In this document: positions 1 through 8,360 of the stretch, piece by piece | How the letters are laid out: the number at the start of each line of letters is the position of its first letter | How positions within the stretch are numbered: position 1 is the first letter of the stretch | NCBI RefSeq assembly: GCF_900184995.1 | Contig: NZ_LT860099.1 | Coordinates: 1,018,269 to 1,082,268, forward strand | Direction of reading: 5' to 3' | Source of the DNA: Konateibacter massiliensis | GTDB taxonomy: Bacteria > Bacillota > Clostridia > Lachnospirales > Lachnospiraceae | DNA: 64,000 nucleotides | The notes under the pieces: model-generated | What the model was told of the DNA's origin: nothing | The model's database searches: none | Seen by the model: the letters and a program-made list of their open reading frames with translations, nothing else | Made by a program: the position numbers and the translations under genes

Positions 1-280
1 ATTATTTTAACATTCCCTCTATCCAACGCCTAATGACAGGCTTTGGACTTCAGTAGCTTCATAAGTTCTTCTATTTCCTCAAAGCTTTGGAAACAAAGTG
101 CCTCGCAAGTTCGAAGCCGAATTCTTAAGCAGCGAGTGGCTTAAGGTCGACTGCTGCCATTAGGCAGCGTACGCTAAATTTTCGTCTGCGTTTATATTTA
201 TTTTACGGATTATTGACGCGGTCCCGCACCGCGAATGGCTTCCTTAACTTCTAAACCCCCGTCGAAACCAGTACAACCCC
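1..280 (-). ncRNA. ssrA: tmRNA (ssrA), 3' end outside the window
   Basis: Transfer-messenger RNA that, with SmpB, frees stalled ribosomes and tags the nascent peptide. The minus strand starts GGGGTTGTACTGGTTTCGAC, the conserved tmRNA 5' end carrying the acceptor-stem strand and the GGTTTCGAC signature. The tag frame lies at 160-192 and reads (N)ADENLAYAA followed by TAA; whether AAC or GCA is the resume codon cannot be fixed by eye. A TAA-containing hairpin (GCTGCC-TAAT-GGCAGC) follows, as in other tmRNAs. The T-arm and CCA-proximal end would lie below position 1, so this is a partial gene. It sits directly downstream of smpB. Confidence 0.93.
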
Positions 281-388
281 GAGGTTGTTGGTATGCAAAC
301 GTAAGTTTATTATAATCGAATAGGATGTAGGTGTCAACTGGCAGTTATTAGAACAATAAAATTTAAGTCCCGTATCCCTATCTCCCAA

Positions 389-856
389 TTACCACAAATT
401 CTTCACCTTGAATTCCTTCTCTGCTTCACGTCTCTGGTCCTTCTTGGCAATATCCTGCCGCTTATCATACAGTTTCTTACCTTTTGCAAGTCCAATTTCC
501 ACCTTAACCAGACTTCCCTTGAAATATACCTGAAGCGGAACAACCGTATAGCCCTTTTCTGCCAACTGCCCTGCTATCTTGTTAATCTCATACTGATGAA
601 GCAAGAGCTTCTTTACCCGAAGAGGGTCTTTGTTAAAAATATTCCCTTTTTCATAAGGGGAAACATGCATGTTATAAATATACACCTCCCCGTTTTCAAT
701 ACGGATAAATGCTTCCTTTACACTGCATTTTCCCATTCGAAGGGATTTTACCTCTGTTCCATGCAAGGCAATTCCTGCCTCATAAGTATCTTCGATAAAA
801 TAATCAAATCTTGCTTTTTTATTGTTAGCAATCAGCTTAAATCCCTCTTTTGCCAT
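389..856 (-). CDS. smpB: SsrA-binding protein SmpB
   Basis: 155-residue RNA-binding protein that carries tmRNA into the A site of stalled ribosomes. The beta-barrel core is recognisable from residues 8-20 ([20 protein letters not shown]), which contain the conserved 'A-x-x-D-Y-x-I' pattern, and from GTEVKSLR near residue 34. The basic tail ([20 protein letters not shown]) is the segment that folds into the decoding centre. The length is normal for the family. It starts 3 bp after the rnr stop codon, so the two are co-transcribed, and it lies just ahead of ssrA, so both partners of trans-translation are together. Confidence 0.97.
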   Translation of the reverse strand: MAKEGFKLIANNKKARFDYFIEDTYEAGIALHGTEVKSLRMGKCSVKEAFIRIENGEVYIYNMHVSPYEKGNIFNKDPLRVKKLLLHQYEINKIAGQLAEKGYTVVPLQVYFKGSLVKVEIGLAKGKKLYDKRQDIAKKDQRREAEKEFKVKNLW

Positions 857-859
857 TGT

Positions 860-3016
860 CTATTCCTCCACATTTTCTGCTTCTTCGCTCTCCTCCAAAA
901 CAATTTTGAAATCAATTGTCCGCAGAATTTTATCTGTGGCCATCACCTCAACCTTGACTTTTTGCCCCAGTTTATAGTGATTGCCGTTCTTTTCTCCTAT
1001 CATCTCATAGGTACTCTCATCATAAAAATAGTAGTCATCCTCAAGTGCCGTAACATGCACCAGACCTTCCACTGTGTTCGGAAGCTCCACATACATACCC
1101 CAACTCGTTATGCTTGAGATAACACCATCGAATATTTCGCCGATTCGTTTCTCCATGTATTCCACTTTTTTAAGCTTTTCCGTCTCACGCTCTGCCTCGT
1201 CCGCTCTTCTCTCCATCGCACTGGATTGTATCGCAACCTCCGGCAAAATCTTTTCGTAATGCTGGATTTTTTTCTCATTCATTCGCCCGCGCAGATTATC
1301 CTTTATAATGCGGTGTATCTGCAAATCAGGATAACGTCTGATTGGAGAGGTAAAATGACAGTAATATGGAGCGGCAAGTCCAAAATGCCCGTTGCTTACC
1401 GTTGCATATTTTGCCTGCTTCATAGAGCGCAGAGTCAGCCTGCTGATAAGCGCTTCCTCCGGCGTGCCGTCAATCTTTTGAAGCAGTTTTTGCAGCTCCT
1501 TCGGGTGTATCTCGTCCTTTGAGGTTTTCAGTCCATAACCGAAGTTCGTGATAAATAATGCCAGCTTTTGAATTTTTTCCGGGTCCGGATTATCATGGAC
1601 ACGATAAACAAACGGAAGTTCCTGCCAGAAATAATCCTGCGCTACCGTCTCGTTTGCCGCAAGCATAAAGTCTTCAATTATTTTCGTTGCCACATTTCTA
1701 TCATAAGCCTTTATCTCTACCGGTTTTCCTTGTTCATCCAAAATAATCTTGGATTCTGGGAAATCAAAGTCGATGGAGCCTCTCTGTCTTCTTTTTTCAC
1801 GCAGTATCTCTGCCAATTCCTGCATCAGCTCAAACATCGGAATGAGCTCCTTGTACTCATTCATCTCTGCCTCGTCCTTGTCCTCCAATATCTTTTTCAC
1901 GCTTGTATAAGTCATTCGTCTGTCTACCTTAATAACAGTCTCTGCAATTCTGTGATCAACGACATTTCCTTTTGCATCGATTGTCATCATACAGCTCAAT
2001 GCAAGTCTGTCGCAATCAGCGTTCAAAGAACAAATACCGTTAGACAGCTTGTGTGGGAGCATCGGTATTACCCTGTCTACCAGATATACACTCGTACCTC
2101 TCTTTAACGCCTCCACGTCCAGTGCACTTTTCTCTTGCACATAGTTTGTCACATCGGCAATGTGGACGCCCAGCTTGTAAAGAGCTCCCTCCTTTGTGAT
2201 TGTGATGGCATCGTCTAAATCCTTTGCATCCTCTCCGTCTATCGTAACCGTCTGCCAATCGCGGATGTCCATGCGTCCCGCCATATCACTTCCCGATACC
2301 TCATTTGATACATTTTCAACCTGTGTCATGACTCTGTCAGGAAATTCAACCGGAAGATCATATCCCCTCACAATAGACATGATATCCGTTCCCGGATCAT
2401 TGATATGACCGATAATCTCTTTTACCTTGCCCTCCGGCTTTTTAGAATTTGAGCCAAAGTCCGTAATCTGCACGACTACCTTATGCCCTGTGACCGCTCC
2501 TTTTGAGCGCTCCAACGGCACAAAAATATCTTTTCCAAAACGGGTGTTGTCTGCTATCACAAAGCCAAAATTCTTGCTCTTTTGGAAAGTTCCGACAACC
2601 TCTGTTGCTCCGCGGGACAGGATCTTTACCACTGCTCCCTCCTGCCTTTTTCCGCCTTTTTTATCTGTTAAGACGATTTGCACGGTATCCTTATGAAGTG
2701 CACCGTTCGTGGCATTTTCAGGGATAAAAATATCCTCCTCCATGCCTTCCACCGTCACAAAACCAAAGCCCTTATGATGTCCGGTATACACTCCGGATAT
2801 AAACTGACCTTCTGCCTTAGAAAATTTCCCCTTTTTAGATATTTCAATTTTTCCTTCCGCCAAAAGCTCATCAAGCACTTCCTTTAAGTCAGCGCGGTCC
2901 TCCTTGGGAACCTGAAGCAGAATTGCAATCTCCTTTATCTTCATCGGGATATATAATTCATCGCAAATCAACTCATAGATTACTTTTTTACGTTCTTCCA
3001 ATAATTCTTTTTCCAT
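860..3016 (-). CDS. rnr: Ribonuclease R
   Basis: 3'-to-5' exoribonuclease (RNase II/R superfamily) that degrades structured RNA and, in characterised bacteria, mRNAs released by trans-translation. The 718 residues hold an N-terminal winged-helix region (1-60), cold-shock-type OB folds (about 65-215), the RNB catalytic domain with the metal-binding block DGEDAKDLDDAI near residue 257, and a C-terminal S1 domain (about 625-705, FDGVISSITSWGMYVEL). Length and order are typical of RNase R rather than RNase II. It is placed between secG and smpB, an order seen in many Firmicutes and consistent with a shared role in ribosome rescue. Confidence 0.97.
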   Translation of the reverse strand: MEKELLEERKKVIYELICDELYIPMKIKEIAILLQVPKEDRADLKEVLDELLAEGKIEISKKGKFSKAEGQFISGVYTGHHKGFGFVTVEGMEEDIFIPENATNGALHKDTVQIVLTDKKGGKRQEGAVVKILSRGATEVVGTFQKSKNFGFVIADNTRFGKDIFVPLERSKGAVTGHKVVVQITDFGSNSKKPEGKVKEIIGHINDPGTDIMSIVRGYDLPVEFPDRVMTQVENVSNEVSGSDMAGRMDIRDWQTVTIDGEDAKDLDDAITITKEGALYKLGVHIADVTNYVQEKSALDVEALKRGTSVYLVDRVIPMLPHKLSNGICSLNADCDRLALSCMMTIDAKGNVVDHRIAETVIKVDRRMTYTSVKKILEDKDEAEMNEYKELIPMFELMQELAEILREKRRQRGSIDFDFPESKIILDEQGKPVEIKAYDRNVATKIIEDFMLAANETVAQDYFWQELPFVYRVHDNPDPEKIQKLALFITNFGYGLKTSKDEIHPKELQKLLQKIDGTPEEALISRLTLRSMKQAKYATVSNGHFGLAAPYYCHFTSPIRRYPDLQIHRIIKDNLRGRMNEKKIQHYEKILPEVAIQSSAMERRADEAERETEKLKKVEYMEKRIGEIFDGVISSITSWGMYVELPNTVEGLVHVTALEDDYYFYDESTYEMIGEKNGNHYKLGQKVKVEVMATDKILRTIDFKIVLEESEEAENVEE

Positions 3017-3109
3017 ATATTTAAACTCCTTATCTTAATGAATATTCCTTTTCTCACACTTATCATATGTAAATTAGGATATTCTTAAACTCCTATTATA
3101 CAAGAAAAT

Positions 3110-3226
3110 GTAAGCCCTGCTCACACTTCGCGCCCAAGCGGATACAAAACTGCTGCTTTCCCTTCGCAAGGCACGCATTATATATTTTATATAATAGGAA
3201 ACACAAAGATTTTCCTGTTATATAAA
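3110..3226 (+). repeat. Dispersed palindromic intergenic repeat, copy A
   Basis: Intergenic DNA between rnr and secG with the modules seen in the other copies: CTCACACTTCGCGCCC, a variable middle (AAGCGGATACAAAACTGCTGC), a GCACGCAT block, and an AT-rich palindrome ending TTATATAAAAAA. Related copies are near 32936 (inverted), 45765 (partial), 54690 and 60290. There is no coding potential of its own. It looks like a REP- or MITE-like element. Confidence 0.75.
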
Positions 3227-3252
3227 AAACACCCTTATACAAGAGTGTTTAT
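3225..3252 (-). terminator. Rho-independent terminator after secG
   Basis: On the minus strand AAACACTCTTGTATAAGGGTGTTT forms a hairpin followed by a T-rich run (TTTTTTATA). It lies 24 bp past the secG stop codon. Confidence 0.8.
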
Positions 3253-3275
3253 ATGACTGATATTTACTTTACTAA

Positions 3276-3515
3276 TTAAAAATTAATATTCAATACTGCC
3301 GCTAATACTAAAAACAGGATTGCTAAAAATTTGGTAGACTTTACTATAGTACCTTCCATAGAACGTCCTTTATTCTTGCTCCAAAATGTCTCAGTAGCTC
3401 CGCCACTGATAGCACCAAGTCCTGCTGATTTTCCTTCTTGCATTAATACAATTACAGTTAAAGCGATACAATCTATAACAAATATAACTGTTAATATGAT
3501 TCTTAAAATCTCCAT
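3276..3515 (-). CDS. secG: Preprotein translocase subunit SecG
   Basis: Small auxiliary subunit of the SecYEG translocon. The 79-residue product has two hydrophobic helices (residues 2-24 and about 58-76) joined by the typical Gly/Ser-rich loop (MQEGKSAGLGAISGGATETFW). The start at 3515 was chosen because AGGAGGTGTAACG precedes that ATG at correct spacing; an upstream in-frame ATG would add 19 residues with no Shine-Dalgarno sequence and no family support. It is the first gene of the secG-rnr-smpB-ssrA series, and a terminator follows it directly, so rnr probably has its own promoter or depends on read-through. Confidence 0.94.
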   Translation of the reverse strand: MEILRIILTVIFVIDCIALTVIVLMQEGKSAGLGAISGGATETFWSKNKGRSMEGTIVKSTKFLAILFLVLAAVLNINF

Positions 3516-3645
3516 CGTTACACCTCCTATAACCAACGTAAATATTCTACCATAGGCACATGATTTTTTCAATCTTTATTTTCCATTTTCTTTCACGTAA
3601 AAATGTAGTATACTTTATGTATTACTTTACCAAAAGGAGGAAACT

Positions 3646-4542
3646 ATGAATACATTTTATGAATCTTTTCCCAAATCAGACATCACGACCTCTGAGCGGG
3701 TATTGCATACACCGAGTGTTTTCGCAAAATCCTCTCTTTTTTACATGCAGGAAGCCGGAACGCTAAAGAGCTTAAAGAGCCACCTCTGTCAAAGAGAAAA
3801 CTTAAATTCGTTTCTCTTTATTATCGTGCTCGCCGGAAAAGGCGTTATTACCATAAAAAATAAGGTTTATGCTCTGAATACCCTCGACTGTGTTTTGATT
3901 GACTGCAAGCAGTCCTATTCCCACCAAAGCAGCGAGGAAGATCCTTGGGAGCTTATGTGGGTCCATTTTAACGGAGAAAATGTGCAGAGCTATTACAACC
4001 TGTTTGTTGAGCAAGCTCCAAGCTTTATCTTCCATACCGACAGCCCCACCGGCTTTACGAGTGCTATTCACGGAATTATCGAGGCGCACAATGAGAATAA
4101 CACCCTGACAGAGCTTATAATTTCCAAGCGTATCACAGACATTCTCACCTTGTGCTTCTCCGAATCCAAAAAAGCAGAAGAAAACAATAACAGTATGGCG
4201 ATAAAGCTCGGGGCAATCCGCAATTACATTGATGACAACTTTAAGGACAAGATCTCGCTGGACCAACTGGCAGAACAGTTCTATATCAGCAAATTTCATC
4301 TGTCAAGGGAGTTCAAAACGCAGTATGGTGTTACGATCGGAAATTACATTCAGCTCCAGCGGATTAATATGGCAAAAAAACTGCTCCGCTTTTCTGATAA
4401 AAGCATTGAGTCAATTGCCTGTGAATGTGGTATTCCCGATATGAGCTACTTCAATAAGGTTTTTAAAAAATCAGAAAACCTCTCCGCCTCCCGTTATCGG
4501 AAGGAATGGGTTAATCTAAAAAGGGTGTCCCAAAAGTCATAA
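3646..4542 (+). CDS. AraC-family transcriptional regulator
   Basis: 298 residues with an N-terminal AraC-type cupin ligand-binding half (about 30-160) and a C-terminal double helix-turn-helix (about 190-290). The first HTH reads ISLDQLAEQFYISKFHLSRE and the second follows RINMAKKLLRFSDKSIESIA, with the usual F-x-x-x-F-K-K end (YFNKVFKKSENLSASRYRK). AAAGGAGGAAACT precedes the ATG. It is a monocistronic plus-strand gene between two minus-strand units, so no target gene is obvious; the adjacent chemoreceptor is convergent. The ligand is unknown, though this architecture usually reports on a sugar. Confidence 0.9.
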   Translation: MNTFYESFPKSDITTSERVLHTPSVFAKSSLFYMQEAGTLKSLKSHLCQRENLNSFLFIIVLAGKGVITIKNKVYALNTLDCVLIDCKQSYSHQSSEEDPWELMWVHFNGENVQSYYNLFVEQAPSFIFHTDSPTGFTSAIHGIIEAHNENNTLTELIISKRITDILTLCFSESKKAEENNNSMAIKLGAIRNYIDDNFKDKISLDQLAEQFYISKFHLSREFKTQYGVTIGNYIQLQRINMAKKLLRFSDKSIESIACECGIPDMSYFNKVFKKSENLSASRYRKEWVNLKRVSQKS

Positions 4543-4560
4543 TATGACTTAGGACACCCT
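4522..4560. terminator. Bidirectional terminator between araC-type gene and MCP gene
   Basis: AGGGTGTCC...GGACACCCT forms a long stem with an inner complementary segment AAGTCATAATATGACTT. The left arm lies inside the last codons of the AraC-type gene and the right arm ends 6 bp before the stop of the convergent MCP gene. Confidence 0.75.
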
Positions 4561-4565
4561 CATCT

Positions 4566-6041
4566 TTAGTTTATTTTATAATTTGCAAGCTTTTCAATCG
4601 TTGCCGTGATATCCTTCATAATCTGAGCAAAATTCCTTACCCCTTCTACATTTGTTTCGCTCGTACTGAACGCCTGCTCTGTGCTTGCTGATATTTCTTC
4701 ACTTGTAGCGGACAGATTGCTGATTGCATCCACAATACTGTTGTTGGAATCAAACATCTCTCCCATTCTCTGATTTACTTCATTCACATTACTGCTCAAT
4801 GCATAAATCTTTTCTTCAATATTGGAGAAGTTCTCTCTTGTCGCATCAATCAATTCCTTTTGCTCTTTGGTCGTATGAACCGTATATTTTACCTTGTCAG
4901 AAACCGCTGTCGTATTGACTGCAAGCTCATCCAATATACCAGAGATATCCTCTGTTGCCTGACGCGTCTGCTCTGCCAGTTTTCTTATTTCATCCGCAAC
5001 AACCGCAAAGCCTTTTCCTGCCTCTCCTGCTCTTGCCGCCTCAATCGAAGCATTTAATGCAAGCAGATTGGTCTGTGATGATATATTTAAAATAATGCTG
5101 ATAATATCCCTTACATCATCCGCTTTTTTCATCATCTCTTCCGCTGCTGTATTCATCTCATATCCTGACTGTATAGACTGGTCCGACTGGCTGATCAGCT
5201 TCTTCATAGCATTTACACCGCTCTCCACAAACTCGGAGGACACGGAAGCAATCTCAACAATTTCCTTTGTTTTCTTAAAGGTTTCATTGATTACATTCTG
5301 AATGGAATTCGTCATAACTGTCTGCTGTTCAATGTTATCCGCTGTCATATTAGCGCTGTCATTAATATCCCGCAATGAGTTGCTGATTGTATTTGTCGTA
5401 CTTACAATCTCATCAAGCACCGCCGCCGAAGACTCTGCCTGAGTCAATACATGCTGTGCGGATACCACAACCTCTTCTGCCATCTTTTGGTTACGAACCG
5501 AAGCCAAATTAATCTTTTCCGCAGATTCCTTAAAGAAAAGAATCAACAAATTCGTTCCCATGATGCTCGCCATACCGATCAATACACTGATAATAAGTTC
5601 AATCATGACATACTCAACTACATCCTGCGGATTTGCCGCTGCTGTAACCACCATAATGATTTTCACTATATTAATCGCTATAAAATAAATTCCCGCCAAT
5701 GTAGAAATTTTCTTATTCAAATATAACATCATAATAAGAATAATCGGAATCATGTACGGATAGACTAAATTGGTCGGACTTGATAATAAAATCAAGGTAT
5801 ATGCGACCGAAAACGTAATTGCTGCATATGGCAACAAAACACGGTGCAATTTTTTGCTTGCAAAGATGATGATATCTCCTATGTAAATAGCAAGTATAAG
5901 CACAAGCGGAACAACGCTTGTCATCGGAGGCAAGCCTGCCAGTGCCAACTGTGACAGTAAACCGATTGTCAAAAATACCGTTGTGAGTGATAATGCTATA
6001 AACAATAGCCTGTTAATGCGTAGAATCTGCTTTTCTTCCAT
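4566..6041 (-). CDS. Methyl-accepting chemotaxis protein with six-helix membrane sensor
   Basis: 491-residue chemoreceptor. About six hydrophobic helices occupy residues 10-175, instead of the common two helices around a periplasmic-type sensor, and I see no HAMP domain. The cytoplasmic signalling domain follows, with the highly conserved hairpin tip ([20 protein letters not shown], about residues 320-340) that contacts CheA and CheW. GGAGAGAAAAAA precedes the start. The cell is therefore probably motile or at least has a chemosensory array. A membrane-embedded sensor suggests it reads a lipophilic or energy-related signal, but the ligand is unknown. Confidence 0.93.
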   Translation of the reverse strand: MEEKQILRINRLLFIALSLTTVFLTIGLLSQLALAGLPPMTSVVPLVLILAIYIGDIIIFASKKLHRVLLPYAAITFSVAYTLILLSSPTNLVYPYMIPIILIMMLYLNKKISTLAGIYFIAINIVKIIMVVTAAANPQDVVEYVMIELIISVLIGMASIMGTNLLILFFKESAEKINLASVRNQKMAEEVVVSAQHVLTQAESSAAVLDEIVSTTNTISNSLRDINDSANMTADNIEQQTVMTNSIQNVINETFKKTKEIVEIASVSSEFVESGVNAMKKLISQSDQSIQSGYEMNTAAEEMMKKADDVRDIISIILNISSQTNLLALNASIEAARAGEAGKGFAVVADEIRKLAEQTRQATEDISGILDELAVNTTAVSDKVKYTVHTTKEQKELIDATRENFSNIEEKIYALSSNVNEVNQRMGEMFDSNNSIVDAISNLSATSEEISASTEQAFSTSETNVEGVRNFAQIMKDITATIEKLANYKIN

Positions 6042-6106
6042 TTTTTTCTCTCCACCTCATATTTTTTTGTATATTATAACACCTTTTTCTAAAATATTCT
6101 ACAAAA

Positions 6107-6143
6107 AACAGGAAGATGTTGCAATCTTCGCACCATCTTCCTA
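6107..6143. terminator. Terminator downstream of gpmI
   Basis: AGGAAGATG...CATCTTCCT hairpin. On the minus strand it is followed by TTTTTTG, fitting termination of gpmI; the plus strand also shows a short T run. Confidence 0.75.
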
Positions 6144-6168
6144 TTTTTATTGTGTATTATATAAAAAA

Positions 6169-7710
6169 TTATTTTTTAATAAGAAGAGATTTGCCTGTCA
6201 TTTCAGCCGGCTGTGTCATTCCCATCATTTCAATCATAGTCGGAGCAATGTCTGCAAGACAGCCATTCTCTCTCAACGTGTAAGCTTCATCATAGTTTAC
6301 CAGAATAAACGGAACCGGATTGGTTGTATGTGCCGTGAAGCTTCCGCCGTTTTCATAATCAACAAGCTGCTCTGCATTTCCGTGGTCAGCACAGATAAAC
6401 ATCTGTCCGTCTACCTCTTTGATTGCATCATAAGCTCTTCCAACGCATGTATCCACCGCTTCAATCGCTTTTACCGCTGCATTCTCAATTCCGGTATGTC
6501 CTACCATATCAGGATTTGCAAAGTTGATAATAATCACATCATATTTATCGGATTTAATTGCATCGACCAATTTGTCGCAAACCTCGTAAGCACTCATCTC
6601 CGGCTGTAAATCGTAGGTAGCAACCTTAGGTGATTTTACTAATATTCTGTCTTCTCCTTTGTTTGGCTCTTCCACACCGCCATTGAAGAAAAATGTAACA
6701 TGAGCATATTTTTCTGTCTCGGCAATTCTAGCCTGTGTCTTTCCGTTTACAGCTAAAAATTCTCCTAAGGTATTTGTGATTGCAACCTTATGGAAAGCAA
6801 CGATTTTGTTCGGAATAGTCACATCATATTCTGTGAAGCACGCATAGGTAAGCTCCAGTCTCTTTCCTCTATCAAATCCCTCAAATTTATCATCACAGAA
6901 AGCTCTTGTAATCTCTCTTGCTCTGTCCGGTCTGAAGTTAAAGAAAATAACGGAATCCTTATCCTGAACTGTCGCTACCGGCTTGCCGTCTTTTTTCACA
7001 ACAGTAGGAAGAACAAATTCATCATTTTTCCCTGCATCATAGGAAATCTGAACTGCCTCTGCTCCCGATTCTGCTGTCTCACCCTCACCGTTTACCATTG
7101 CGCGGTAAGCGAGCTCTACTCTATCCCATCTGTTATCACGATCCATTACATAGTAACGTCCCATTACACTTGCAATCTCACCGACACCGATTTCCTTCAT
7201 CTTATCAGTAAGTGCCTCCACAAAGCCCTTTCCTGATGCCGGAGGTGTATCACGTCCGTCAAGGAAGCAGTGTACATATACTTTTTCCAATCCCTGCTGC
7301 TTAGCAAGCTTCAATAATCCATATAAGTGTGTGATATGACTGTGCACACCACCGTCAGACAAAAGACCGAACAAATGCAAGGCTGAGTTGTTTGCCTTTG
7401 CATTTTCTACTGCCGTCAGCAAGGTTTCATTCTTAAAGAAATCTCCGTCATTAATCTCTTTTGTAATTCTGGTCAGCTCCTGGTAAATAATACGGCCTGC
7501 GCCCATATTCAAATGTCCTACCTCGGAATTTCCCATCTGTCCGTCAGGAAGACCAACTGCCATACCGCTTGCATAGCCTTTCACATAAGGGTATTCTGCC
7601 ATAAGCTTGTCAATTACAGGTTTATTTGCAATCGCAACCGCATTGCCGTCTTTTCTCTCATTTAAGCCAAATCCGTCAAGTATCATCAAAACTGTAGGTT
7701 TTTTACTCAT
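6169..7710 (-). CDS. gpmI: 2,3-bisphosphoglycerate-independent phosphoglycerate mutase
   Basis: Interconverts 3- and 2-phosphoglycerate in glycolysis using two Mn2+ ions. The 513 residues match the iPGM family length. Residues 10-15 (DGFGLN) supply a metal ligand, MGNSEVGHLNMGAGR (about 60-74) contains the phosphorylated serine, CFLDGRDTPP (about 148) and the late ADHGNAEQ motif (about 443) are the other metal and substrate motifs. AAAGGAGAAATATT precedes the ATG. It lies 35 kb from gap-pgk-tpiA, so the lower glycolytic enzymes are split into at least two transcription units in this genome. Confidence 0.98.
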   Translation of the reverse strand: MSKKPTVLMILDGFGLNERKDGNAVAIANKPVIDKLMAEYPYVKGYASGMAVGLPDGQMGNSEVGHLNMGAGRIIYQELTRITKEINDGDFFKNETLLTAVENAKANNSALHLFGLLSDGGVHSHITHLYGLLKLAKQQGLEKVYVHCFLDGRDTPPASGKGFVEALTDKMKEIGVGEIASVMGRYYVMDRDNRWDRVELAYRAMVNGEGETAESGAEAVQISYDAGKNDEFVLPTVVKKDGKPVATVQDKDSVIFFNFRPDRAREITRAFCDDKFEGFDRGKRLELTYACFTEYDVTIPNKIVAFHKVAITNTLGEFLAVNGKTQARIAETEKYAHVTFFFNGGVEEPNKGEDRILVKSPKVATYDLQPEMSAYEVCDKLVDAIKSDKYDVIIINFANPDMVGHTGIENAAVKAIEAVDTCVGRAYDAIKEVDGQMFICADHGNAEQLVDYENGGSFTAHTTNPVPFILVNYDEAYTLRENGCLADIAPTMIEMMGMTQPAEMTGKSLLIKK

Positions 7711-7775
7711 AATATTTCTCCTTTATAAAAATGTTAATTATTTGTCTATTTCACTTTCAAATTCTACTCTATTTC

Positions 7776-8342
7776 CTACCATTTTTCAACTCTTTTCGCA
7801 AAAGCTGCCTCATTACTCTCGCTCAAAAAATTATTTTTGATATACCAGTAGGTTGTTTTTTCACCCGTTTGAGCAAGAAGACCCAATAACTTTTCCAGTT
7901 CATCACTGGTCTTTTTTGCCATCTGATAATGTCCCTTTCCCTTTAGGAAATATTCCAAGGGCTTTGTCTGGTCATAATTCTCTTTCTCATAGGTTTTTGA
8001 AGCAGCAACCCTGTCTACAAACATCTCTGCCACATATTTTCTAGGCATCGGCACCGCCACAATTCCCTTTCCATCTAAACTGTAATCCGTCCAATATTCA
8101 TAATGATGCTTGTTTCTTCCTTTGTGGTGCATCCATGCTTCTGAATATTTTTTATCCTCGCGCTCTGCATTGTTTGGACTTCTTACCCCTTGATAGTATT
8201 TGCAGCCCACAATAAATTCCGTCGGAGAATATTTGGACAAATCATGCAGAAGTCCCTGCTTATACAGACCTAACTTAAAACAGCCTTGCATAACCAATAT
8301 TTTATGATGTGTTATTGTTTTAAAATGTTCTATTGCTTTCAT
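7776..8342 (-). CDS. DUF5662-like protein
   Basis: 188-residue soluble protein matching the DUF5662 pattern: an N-terminal stretch with H-x-K (FKTITHHKILVM), then GLLHDLSKYSPTEF and WMHHKGRNKHHYEYW. The H-D dyad followed by further His-rich motifs resembles an HD-type metal site, but I know of no demonstrated activity for the family. The ATG at 8342 was chosen because GAGGAATAGC precedes it; the longer reading would need a TTG start. It lies 18 bp downstream of the GH13-like gene and is likely co-transcribed with it. Function unknown. Confidence 0.75.
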   Translation of the reverse strand: MKAIEHFKTITHHKILVMQGCFKLGLYKQGLLHDLSKYSPTEFIVGCKYYQGVRSPNNAEREDKKYSEAWMHHKGRNKHHYEYWTDYSLDGKGIVAVPMPRKYVAEMFVDRVAASKTYEKENYDQTKPLEYFLKGKGHYQMAKKTSDELEKLLGLLAQTGEKTTYWYIKNNFLSESNEAAFAKRVEKW

Positions 8343-8360
8343 GCTATTCCTCAATCTTTT

